A stretch of DNA of 36,121 nucleotides from Carex sylvatica (Eukaryota; Streptophyta; Magnoliopsida; Poales; Cyperaceae), in NCBI GenBank assembly GCA_964058845.1, contig CAXKVR010000439.1:1-36121 (forward strand), in the 5' to 3' direction. A program made the translations under genes and the position numbers. Position 1 is the first letter of the stretch, and each line of letters starts with the position of its first letter. The notes under the pieces were generated by a model. That model did not search any database, was not told where the DNA came from, and saw only the letters and a list, made by a program, of their open reading frames with translations. Positions 20,100 through 31,800 of the stretch are shown piece by piece.

Positions 20100-21720
20100 T
20101 GACTGGAATTGTGAAACTTCATAATATAGATGATATATACTCTTAAAAGTCTCTAACCGAGGTAATTAGCAAGAATACTAATCAACCACTACAAGGTTAG
20201 TATGTGGATTAAAAGATGGTCAAGTTTTACAGACCATAGACAAGAGATGTCATTTTAATCACATATAAACATTAAATAGAATTGTGTTCGTGTCATTAAT
20301 GCTTTCATTTAGTGTTAACTTCTAAAGTATGAGGTATTCATCTTTCCTACATAAAAGATGTATATGTGTGAGTGTTATCTAACGTAGTCCGTAAAAGATA
20401 GCTATAATGGTGACACTTCGGTATACATAACTTATGCTGAGGAAGATATGGTTTACCAAAAGTACTATTATCCCTCGTATTTCTATACGAGTAATAGCAT
20501 CACTGTGCCTCCTGATAGAGTAAGATTATCTGCATGCAGTATGATTACAAGAGTAATCATATTTGATAATCTACTCAAGATAAAAAAAAAAATTAAGTTT
20601 GCAAAAATGACACACACATATATTGAAACTGATCTGATAGCTATGAGACAAAAGAACTAACACGAGTAAATAGTTTACTGGATCGTGATATTGTACAGTA
20701 CAGCATCATATGTGTAATTTGATAGTCATAATGCATTCTGCCAGGTGGCTCTTATGATTTGTAGAAGTTAAAACAGTTTTTAATTCTATTTACCAACATA
20801 ACACAGATCTTATCGGGTCACACCGTATAGGATGTAATCGGAGAATCTTATTGATTAATTATAAATTAATTATGATTAATAATAAGATTGTTATAATTAA
20901 TTATACGTGATATAATTAAATTATAAATGTCATATAAGATGACAAGTAAAAACAATAGTTAATTTATAAACGTGCACGACACGTTGTATAAAAGTTACCG
21001 AAACAACAACTGCAAGAAATATAATTATTCATAATAATTATATGTATTTGATTTGGATTTTTAATGTTAATTATGGATTAATATTTTGGGCTTAAAGCCT
21101 ATTAGAATTAAAGCCTTAATTAAAATTAAAAGCCCTAATTAAAATTAAAAGTCCAAAGTCAAAGCCCAAATCAATTCATTCCTTGTTGGGCCGAGGGCAA
21201 AATGGTCATTTCACCCTCTAACCGACCTTACCAAGGGCATTTTGGTCTTTGGCTGAACCGACCCTAAGCCTTATAAATAAGGGTGGAGGGGTAGAGAGAA
21301 GATTACCAATTCCGTGATAGTTTGTATCGAATCAATTCAAATATCTATTTTCTCTCTTTCTCGGTTTCTCTCTCAAATAGTGTTTCGGTTAAGAAAAGAA
21401 AGTTATACGTAATCCATGTATAATTTTGCAGGTTGTTGAATAGTATATTTACGGGATCTGTGAATAGTGTTTTCACAAAGATCATGGTATTTCTGTTTTT
21501 GCATATTTGTGAATCAGTATATCTACAGATTGTGAATAGTGTTTTTACAATTCCCGTGAATAGTATTTTTTTTGTAGAATTTCGTGGTTTACGGTATTTC
21601 TGGCAAAAAAAATAAACCGCTCTCTGGTTAGTCCTGGTGGATAACCGATAGAGGCATCAGACATCTGGTGCTCCGAGACGAGTTGATCTTCATTCCAATT
21701 GGAATTTAAAAACAAGGTAT
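20100..21720 (+). mobile_element. possible LTR-retrotransposon fragment (LTR-like)
   Basis: A TATA box within CCTTATAAATAAGGG (21270-21284) is followed by a CT-rich leader-like stretch and a run of GTGAATAGTGTTTT-type short repeats (21433-21570). The sequence CAGACATC then TGGTGCTCCGAG near 21657-21676 has the form of an LTR end (CA) followed by a primer-binding site (TGG). No gag or pol coding sequence and no second LTR is in the window. The assignment rests on these layout features only. Confidence 0.3.
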
Positions 21721-22269
21721 GAATGTTATATTAATTTATTTAATTGGTAAATAGATTTAATTTTTAGAAATCAATCTCCTTAAAGGATTAAAAATCTTTT
21801 GTCAAGGAAAGGCTAAAAAAGAAACTTTTGGTGGTCTTTCTGACATACTTATTTTTAATTCACGACTTGAATTAGAAATAAAATTTTTGTTTTACGGTCT
21901 TTGCGCAGCTTAAATCTAATCAAAGAGTAGCACCAAAATTCTACAATAATTACCCTATATAGATATGTATTGTATGAGCATCCGATATTCACAGTATCGT
22001 TATATCTGCATTTTTTTTAAAATTGTCGTATCACAGTATTTATATTGTATCTAATACTATATGCGTACTCATATTCTTGCAACATAATTTTTTATTGATT
22101 TATCATACAGCTGAGTTGATACTTTACAATTTTTTTAATTAGTTATTTTAAATATTTACTAACAATTTTATTCTATAATCATAAAAAATATTTATAAAGA
22201 ATCAAATAACTCTAATTTCAGAATCTATAAATTTGTTCTCATCAATCCACTTGACACTTGTTATTTGAT
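21721..22269. other. AT-rich spacer, nothing recognised
   Basis: No gene or transposon end is seen. Confidence 0.5.
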
Positions 22270-22594
22270 TATTATTTTCTTGTTGGACTTAGCACCGGTA
22301 GAAGTCTAAGTACTTATTTTTTAAGGAGGAAAATTCGTGGGCAAAAAAGGTCTCAAGTCCTTGTATGTTGTACACACTGACACTTAGGTCAGCTGGAGAG
22401 AATATTCCTATTCACTGAAGGATTGCATCTGAACTCTGTTTTAAGATTCGTGTTAGGTTAGAAGGGACAATGCAGATGTCATCTTATTAGGAACCTACAA
22501 CTACAATACAATGTATGTGAAAAATGGAATTTTTCTACATGAAACCAGGGAATGGTTTATGGTTGCTTTCAACGCAAAAGTTCGCAGAATCGGT

Positions 22595-22616
22595 CCCCCT
22601 CCCCCTCCCCCTCCCC
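22595..22616 (-). promoter_or_regulatory. strong G-quadruplex motif upstream of DCL4
   Basis: The + strand has four C tracts of 5, 5, 5 and 4 bases separated by single T residues. The - strand therefore has four G tracts with one-base A loops, a canonical motif for a very stable G-quadruplex (and an i-motif on the other strand). It stands out in an AT-rich background about 275 bases before the DCL4 ATG. Confidence 0.7.
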
Positions 22617-22784
22617 TTTCTTTTGGAGATTCGTAGCTCTCTTTTAAAAGAACGGTCCGGATCCATTAATTGCACCTGCGCTGGATGTGAATTCCCTTTC
22701 GTTCTTTGGTTCTATTCTTCGCCATAGCAAAATAAACAGAAACATATTCGTTACTTAATAGCAACCCTCAAATGCACAGCTCTC

Positions 22785-22889
22785 TTTTTAAAAGGCAGAG
22801 AAGAGAAGAATGCGCACGAAACAAAACCTCTCACTCCTCTCTGCCCTTCCTCTCTCTCTCGTCTTTGTTGATTCTGCTTTCAGTTTGCC
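22785..22889 (+). promoter_or_regulatory. DCL4: core promoter and CT-rich leader of DCL4
   Basis: A weak TATA-like TTTTTAAAAG lies at 22785-22794, ~100 bases before the start codon. The leader up to 22889 is CT-rich (for example CCTTCCTCTCTCTCTCGTC), a common plant 5' UTR composition and a possible BPC-factor target. An ATG at 22810 opens a frame that overlaps the DCL4 start out of frame; it matters only if transcription begins before 22810. Confidence 0.4.
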
Positions 22890-25800
22890 ATGGACGAAGG
22901 AGGGACGATCTCGCCTTCAATTCAGCCAAAGGACCCCAGAAAGATCGCCAGGAAGTAAGCAATTAGTTATCGCTTCTCTCTCTCTCTATCTATTTTCAAA
23001 GACTCTACGACCTTTTCTTTTAATCAATTCAGGTCCAACTTTTCAGGTACCAGATCGATTTGTGCAAGAAGGCCATGGAGGAAAATGTAATCGTCTACCT
23101 AGGCACTGGATGTGGTAAAACCCATATAGCCGTGCTCTTGATGTACGAACTAGGTGACCTCATAAGAAAACCTAGTAAAGAGGTGTGCGTATTTCTGGCG
23201 CCAACAGTGCCTCTTGTCAGACAGGTACAAGCATTTTACGGCTCATTTTTTTTTATTTTTTTGTAGTTCAGGACTTTAACTATGGGATGAGGGATCATTA
23301 TTCAAGCTCTTAAGTGGTGTGGTTTGGCTTTGGAAAATATTTACATGACCCCTGACTCTCTCCCAATTTTGCCTGGAGGTGGCAAAACAATGGGAGCAAA
23401 GTCTGCTTTTGGCCCCTCAACTATTGCACTTGATTCAGTTAGGCCCTTGTACTTTTTTCAGGTCCAATCAACCCTTTCAACTTGAAATTATTGCATTTGA
23501 TTCAGTCAAGCACCCGCACACTTTCTGTTAAATAAGCTGATACGGCTGTGACATCTGCACCATATAATCAAAATGACACCATGTCAGCATTGGGCCACCA
23601 ATAAATGCCACGTAAGCACCCCATATGTGGCATGCCATCACCAGCATGTAGTATGTCAGCGTCATTGATTTTAGTTGAAGAGTTCCTTGATTGAACCAAG
23701 TACACTAACTTTGGGGGACAAATATATCAAAAGATGCTCCGGGACTTGACTGAACTGAGTTTATAGTTCAAGACTTTCATAGGAAATGTTGCTGCATTTT
23801 CCTTTTATCTGCTGGATATGGGTAAATATGCCAGTTATTTGCCCTTGAAACTAAAAAATATAATAATGTCAAAGGTCCTGGCAAACGGCAAACCGATTCA
23901 AACTGCATTTCGCTGGTCTCATCAACAAACATCAAAGATAATATTATTTTTTTATTTCCCAATTTGTATTTGGTGGACAAAAATACTGAGTAAGTTGAGG
24001 GGCACCCATGACTACCTACAAGTTGAGGTTGTGTGCTATTGAAAGAGCAATTTTGAAATAAAACTGAATTTGTTTGTACAAGTACTCCTTGAAATTGTAT
24101 GCTCCCTTAAAATGTTTTATACAAATATGCACTTCAAATACTACATTCAACCTTTTGTAGCCACTGTACGTTATTTCCGTGGTTATTGATCTGTATTTGT
24201 AATTACATAAATCTATGTTGTAATACATCTTTTTATTAAACTGGCACTAATTTTGTTGTATTTCAGCAATCTCTGGTAATAGAGAACTCTACCGATTTTA
24301 AAGTTAGGTGCCATCATGGAAATCGCAAAGGACTCAGAGACCACGGTGACTGGAATTTGGAGATTGAGCATACCGAGGTAAATAGCTCTTTCTAAAAATT
24401 AACCTCAATTTACTGAAATACTAGTTCTTTTTAATTTTTCTTTCCCCTCATTCCTATCTAAAATTTAACTTCAATTGGCTGTTATCGAGAGCAGCTGACA
24501 TGGTCTGGTTCTTACCAGTACTGATTCCTGCCTGTATGACACCCTGTTTGTTGGAGAAACAAATACATGAAATTAAATACAATTGTCCAGCCGATACTGC
24601 TCACCTTTATAGGCTTAAGACCATGGAAGAACTTCAAAGCCCTTGGAACTAGAAATAATAATTCATGTCTCATTAGTTCTACTTACTATTTAGTACATAT
24701 GTAATTCATGTCTCATTAGTTCTACTTACTATTTAGTACATATGAAAGGGTTGACATTTGGATATTTCTGTATGTAATTTCTGAGACAGGTTCTTGTGAT
24801 GACACCACAAATATTTCTACACATTTTGCGGCATTGTTTTCTCAAGATGGATTTGATCTCACTTCTGATTTTTGACGAGTGCCACCATGCCCAAGCTCAA
24901 AAGAGGCATCCTTATGCCCAAATTATGAAGGTACTCACAAGTCTTTATAAAACCACATTTGAATTCTTTGATGTAATGTAAACACCCTGAATCAAGCAAA
25001 ATTACTGTCCTACCCCTGTCCCTGATATTGGCATTTATAACTTGTTTTCCATTTTCTAAGGACTTCTATAACAGCTACAGGCCAAACCTAATTTCATATT
25101 AGTTGTAAGAAACTTTTAAACAAGCCCTTTATATCTGTATTTATACATATTGTGAATCACCCAGATTATGAAAATTATTCCAGTCCTGCCTGTAAGGTCA
25201 ATTTTACTAAGTAGAGAAAGAAGTAAAAAGAGAAAAAAAAAACAAATTGATCTTGCAGGAGTTCTATAGGAGTGATGCCCCTAAACGGCCCCGTATATTT
25301 GGCATGACGGCTTCTCCCATCATTGGTAAAGGTAATTCAAATTCTAAAACCTAATGATTGGGAGTCATGTCATTCTGACATGGATCGTTTTGTCTGATCA
25401 AAATAATTATGTCCACTTTTTGTCGCATTTTACAATTACTTTGTTACATCTTTTTTGAATAGCTTACCGGTTAGATCTTTAACAGGTGGATCCAATAAGC
25501 TAAACTACACCAAATGCATAAATAGTCTTGAGCAATTACTAGATGCAAAGGTTTGACTATACTCTAGTATTATGGATTTCTGTTTTTCCTGTTTTACTAC
25601 TGAATTTCTTAAAAGATTTCATTGAATGCTTCGGTATTACAATTCGAAGGTTTATTCAGTAGATGATAACTTGGAATTGGATAGTATAGCTGCCTCTCCT
25701 GATGTGGAAGTTTACTTTTATGGCCCTAAAAGTTTCTGCAATTCACGCCTCCCTATTAAGTACAGTGAAAAGCTTGACAACCTAAAAATAGAGGTAGTTT

Positions 25801-28800
25801 TTTTTTTCTTGTACTATTGATATTCTTCTCCAATTGTTTCTTTTAGGTTGTTTTCACGCATACTTATAATGCTCCTGATGCAAACAGTGCTCGACCACAC
25901 TAGGTGGGAATCTTGATGACATGAATGAATATCAAAAGAAGATGAAGTCCTTGTCAAAATTGCATGAAAATTTGGTTTTCTGTTTGGAACATATTGGGCT
26001 CTATGGCGCTTTGCAGGTAAGTTTTTATCTTTCATCTTTTTGTCAAATTTATTAATTGAAATTTTTTTATCACTTAATGTTGTTTCTTTATTCCATTGTT
26101 GGTGTGAGATGTACTTAGTCATGGCATTACTTACCCAGTTGCTGTTTTTTTTTTTTTTAAAAAAAAAAAAAAATTGAAAAAAATACTGTGAGAAGTTCAA
26201 ATGTCAGTTGAATGGTCCTCGTATCTTGAATAAAGTTATCACTTATCACAGAGGAAAAAAGTCGGAATAAATAATTCTACTAAGAGATTTGCTAGTAATA
26301 TTAGTTAAATTTGGTTCTTAAACTTTAAACTTCAGTCAGATTAAAGAGGAACAAATTTTTCATAGGCTGCCAGAATTCTATTGGCAAGTGATAGAGGCGA
26401 CCTTGGTGAATATGAGTCTGACACTTCTAACGGAGAGTGCCTTTTCAGAAGTTCATATTTGAACGGAGCAGTGTCTATTCTAAGTCATAATTTAGTTGAC
26501 GGTATGTTTTTCACACATTTGTTGTTTTCAATCTTTTACTTATTTTGCACCTTCCTTCTTGAACTTTTATTTATTTATTTTCTTGCTTGTTTAAAGCTTT
26601 ATAATCAACTCGGGTTTAAACAACTATTGAATACTAATGGTACTTGCGTTTCTTCAAATATCATGATGTGACTTTTCTGTGTTTTATGAATTCTTTGCAT
26701 TATTTTTTTACATCTCTAAGATGCCGAGAGTGTGGATTCTCTTGCTCCAGAGACCTTTGAAGAGCCTTTTTTCTCGCAAAAATTGTTATGCCTAATTGAG
26801 ATTCTCTCTAAATACAGGTATCTGCTGATCAATTTTTTCCTTTATATATTATTTTGTGCATTCCCAAAAAATATTTCCCAATTTAGGGTAACTTCATAAC
26901 TCCATATTCCCCGATCTTAAGTTTTAATCAGGATGCCAGTTCAAAAGTGCTGATTCCTGTACATTATTCACTAATGCATTTGTTTTAAGATACATTATTT
27001 GACAGAATATAATAATTAATAAACCTTCTAATTACTATTTTTTTATTAAGTTGTGTGCTCTAAGGTCCCAAATGAAAGTTGCAAACCTCAAGAACTTTAT
27101 GCAAGTCAAACACAAACTGGATGAAAGATATTTGATTGCGCAGATTGCTTGGTTATGATTGCAGCAATTACTACTCAAACAAGATATTTAATTGCATTGC
27201 TTGTGTAATTTAATAGAACACAATAATTAATGAACCTTCCATTACTACTTTCAATTAGATGGCCTTCATCAGAATCCCCGTTGTTAATATTTTTAGGCCT
27301 GATAAGGACCGCAAAAGAAAATTACGAATTACCATAAATAAATACATGTCAAACAAGGTTTACATTATTTATTATTAAAATCTGGTAAAACTGTGACAAA
27401 TGCTCATAACAGTTTGGCGACGTCTGATGATCCTATTTTTGGAGTTTTTTACTAATTTCTGACTTTCAAGAGAAACAATAAGAAGATTAAGCTGTCTTTG
27501 CAATTAAAAATGTACTGCTAGATACTGGTCAGGTCTGTACACCAGATCCAATGGGATTGCTCTACGTGAGAAATTGGTTGAAGGTGAAAGCCAATTATTA
27601 AATAGAATCCCAATTCACAGGAATTGAAGTCTGCAAGATTATAACATTGTTTTGTTGAAATGCTTGTAATGAGGTCATTTGGAAAATAGCTGACGGGTAA
27701 TATTGAGTTATCTTTAATGACATTTTATTCATTTTCTCATACTTAGTTAAGTGACTGTCTTTCAACAGGACGCAAGATATGACCAAATGCATAATATTTG
27801 TGAAGAGGATAATAGTGGCGCGTTCTCTTGCATATATTCTGGAAAACCTTAGCAACCTCAATTTTTGGAAATGCGAGTTTCTTGTGGGGTGTAACTCAGG
27901 CTCAAAAACTATGTCAAGACAGAAGATGAATGCTGTTACTGAGAGATTTTGCAATGGAGAGGTGATTAAATAATAAGTAGTATTGATGACTGCTTAGCAT
28001 GTTCTTAGACAATAAATGCAGTCTTTGGCATTAAATATGCCTCTCATATTGACAGTTCCTTATGAAAAGGAATAAGGCTTTCTTTACTGACTATTATTCA
28101 ACTTCTAGAAACAACAAATATTGACAGGTGTAAAGCACTTAATGTTCAGATAGGTAGTGTGGTCATTAATGGGGATGTTAAACAAATAATTTATACCTTT
28201 ACCGACTGATATATTAACCCCCAGACAAACATGGAAACCTTCCCATTGTGGCTCTCCTTTCCTCTTCCTGTTCTGTTTATATTGGCTTGTTTTCTGTTTA
28301 GTTGCAAAATAGTTGAGAAAACAAGTTTTGTGTTTGCAGGTGAATTTACTTGTGGCAACCAGTGTTGCTGAAGAAGGGCTTGATATTAAGACTTGCTGTC
28401 TAGTGGTTCGATTCGACTTACCTGAATCAGTCGCTAGCTTCATACAGTCAAGAGGCCGGGCCCGCATGATGGAATCAAAGTACATCTTTCTCTTGGAGAA
28501 GTAGGTTTTTTTTCTTTAGTTCTTCTGTATTTTATATCAAGTTAATTCATAGTGTTTTCAGTATTTTTTTCCCTGGGACTGGTACTTTTTTCCGAGCCTT
28601 TTCAATTAAGAAGGTGGTGTCAGCCTATACAAACAGCTATGTGGAAGAGAGCAAGGCCAGGCCAGAGGTTTATCTAACTAGGCTAAATGAGAAAATGAAT
28701 AAAAATTTAATTGAAATAAGTAATAGAAATATTTAACTAAGAAACAAGCTTTCCCACCATGAAAAGTTTGCTGCAAGATACTGGTAAAGCCACTTCATCA

Positions 28801-31800
28801 GATCCATCTGGAATGCAGGATTGCTCTATATATAAACTCTGAAGGATTGGTTGAAGACAACAGTAGATTAAAATAAATCCCAAATAAGGGGAATTGAACT
28901 TTGCCAATCTACCTCATGCATTTTCGTGGAAATGCTTTGTGATAGATCATTTGAAATATAGCCTAATAATGAGGGTAAATTGTCAAGGGGTACCCGAAAT
29001 TTCATGGAAATTCTTTGTACAGATCATTGGAAAATAGGTTGTTGTCAAGGGGTACTAGTTAATTACCACTTTTTTTAATTGTTTCTTCTTTAAACCAGGG
29101 GGAATCAGCATGATGAGAAACTAATAGAAGACTTTAAGTCGGCAGAAATTATCATGAACAGTGAGATTGGCTTCAGGTCATCAGAGGACACATTTGATAC
29201 CTTAGAAGAGACAGTTTATAGGGTAGATAGTACTGGGGCCTCCATTAGTACTGGTTGTAGCATCTCTCTCCTTTATCGGTACTGTGGTAACCTACCTCGA
29301 GATATGTAAGTCTATCACTCTAACTCCAAATATTAGCTGGAAAAATTCAATCCCTGAACTTCCATCATAAAGCATGAAACTGTGTACTGTAGGCTGTTAT
29401 TGGGGCTTGCTAAAAAAAAAAGAGGAAAAGAAATAGAAAAAGAAAAGAACAGAAAAAAGGATGCAACCAGTTGAGATTGTATAAATAGAGTGGAGTGGAG
29501 AAAAGGGGAAAAATATAGTTGCAGTAGATCTTGTATTGATCTCAAAATTTACAGCTGTATTAGTCCCTGTCTATTCAAAATTAATTTTCCTGTCAATTGC
29601 AGTTAAAGATTTCTGATTCTGTCTCAGCCGAACTATCATATTCGTTCAACCTAACTATTGTGTTATGCTTGCATCATTTTCAACAAACTTGTGTTCTTCT
29701 TGAGTTCTAATTTGATTTTCTCTATCACCAAGCTGTACCAGGTAAACGAACCCCAAATTAGGAACTAAAAGAAAAAGAAAGATCCCTAAATTGAACCTGA
29801 TCCGTGAAGCCCTCTGGGCTGGTTGGATTAATCCCGTAGGTTTATGTAAAAAATTGGCACAACTATGTAAACTCTCGTCACCAAATTACACTGTCCGTAA
29901 TTCAAATATTGCGTTGTATGGAATAAGAATCTCTATATATTTTGATCTTTTATATCTTTTATTCCTTGGCAGGTATTTCACACCTTCACCAAATTTCTAT
30001 TACATGGATGACAAAAGTGGCATCATATGCCGAGTTGTGCTTCCTCCAAACGCGGCTCTTCGTCAGGTCGACAGCGAACCATGTTTCTCAAAGGACATGG
30101 CCAGAAGGAATGCATGTTTGAAGGCTTGTCAGATGCTTCATAATCTAGGTGTTCTGACAGATTATCTCTTGCCTGATGTGGCCTCCAAAAGGAAAGAATC
30201 GACCATGCATTCTTCAGAATCGAAGAGCCATGAAGGCATGTTTTCACCTTAACAGCCAGTTAGCAATGCTACTCTTGTTTTGCATTGTTTTAATTTTGAT
30301 AAGAATTGACATATGCACAGCGTCCAGGTTAGGCCATTTTGGGTTCAGCTCAGTTCTGAATTCGATTGCTCTGGGCTTAAACCCTTGCTCATTCCATTCC
30401 ATTTATCCTCAAGTTATGATTGCTTCTTGGGTACTGGCATTTTCAGGTTCTGGTATTATGGGCAAGTTGTTTGGGTTAGGTTTTTGCATTAGTTAGGTTG
30501 GGAATTTGGGTCATTTTGGGTTATTGAGCCAAACTGAATTGCTTTTGGATTTGCAGTTCTCTTTTGTCGGTTATAAGTTAACTGGGGTATCATGTAAGGT
30601 GGATTGGTTGGGGTTACAGGCTAGTCAGGTTTTGATGGTTGCGTGGGTCTGGGTCTACTGGGTTCTGGTCGGCTAGGTTGCATTTTGATCAGTTTCTGGT
30701 CAGATTAGGTTTCATGTATGTCATTGCATTTTAATTAAAGAAAAGAAAAATAAATCAGATTGGGTTTGTTTCGGGTTGCTTTCAATAGGTTGGCGGGTTT
30801 TTTAGACTTAAGTAATCATATTAGTAATTAGTATGGGCTAGCCTGGTTCACCCTACCTTTTCAGTTTGAAATTATGGTTGAGAGAAACACCCTTCTGACT
30901 ACTTGTCAGGATTGGTTGGTTTTGGTAGTTTTTGGGACTCACCACATGAGCTGCCTTGTCACAATTATAGCCCTAATATGAACACAACCTAAACATAAAC
31001 ACTTGGGGTGAAATGATGTAAAATATTTACAAAAACAAAAAAAAAAACGGAGAAAGAATTTGAAGCTGTGTACCAGCCTTGATCATACCAGTATACTCAG
31101 GTTTGTTACCAGTGCATGGTACAATAGCAATATCAAGAAAAGAGAAACATTATGCAGCAAGAGAAAGGCAATTTGGGGGTGACCGATGGAGAGGAAAGAA
31201 GAGAAAGGCAGGACGGACGCCTCTGCAACTGGGACCTAGACATTTAAAATGAAACCGGAGCCGTTGAAGGGTCCAGCTAATGATGAAGGGGCCCCGCACT
31301 GTCAGAAACATGGAAGAATAAAAGGGGCGTAGCGGTTTCAGATAGTTAAGGGATCTGTTATAGCAGCTCAGCGATTTCAGCTGATGTGGCTGCCGACGTG
31401 TTGAGTGTAGAATAATTAGGAGAGATTAGTTGGTCATTTCAATTCATTTATTTGAAACTTTCTCGCCTATATAAAGCGATTGTATCAGCAGAACCAATTT
31501 CATGAAAAGTATTATGAATAGAATCAATGTTACTCCGTTCTTTCTCAAGCTCCGTTCTTTCATACTCTAAATTTCCATCAAATGGCTTTGTCTTTGAGTG
31601 ATTCGATTCAATTTGATCATACCTGATCTGAGACCTATTCTCGCTGCACACAAGGAAACAGATCAATGTAAAATCATCATACAGAAGGCTTGGAATAACT
31701 AACCAATCTTAATTGTTCACATGGTATAGATGAAAATCTCAGAGAAGAACTCCACGAAATGCGGCTTCCTGCCCTCTTGAAAGAATCGTGGTTGTCAAGC

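Noticed and set aside
22810..23118. 102-codon frame overlapping the DCL4 start
   Set aside because: It reads straight through intron 1 and is out of frame with the conserved helicase. At most it is an upstream ATG if transcription starts early.
25847..25920. Apparent premature stop in DCL4 exon 8
   Set aside because: It appears only if the acceptor ending at 25846 is used. The acceptor ending at 25887 restores the frame and a family-like length, so the gene is not broken here.
30176..30496. 106-codon frame over the end of DCL4 exon 14 and intron 14
   Set aside because: It is in a different frame from DCL4 and reads into the intron; no domain is visible.
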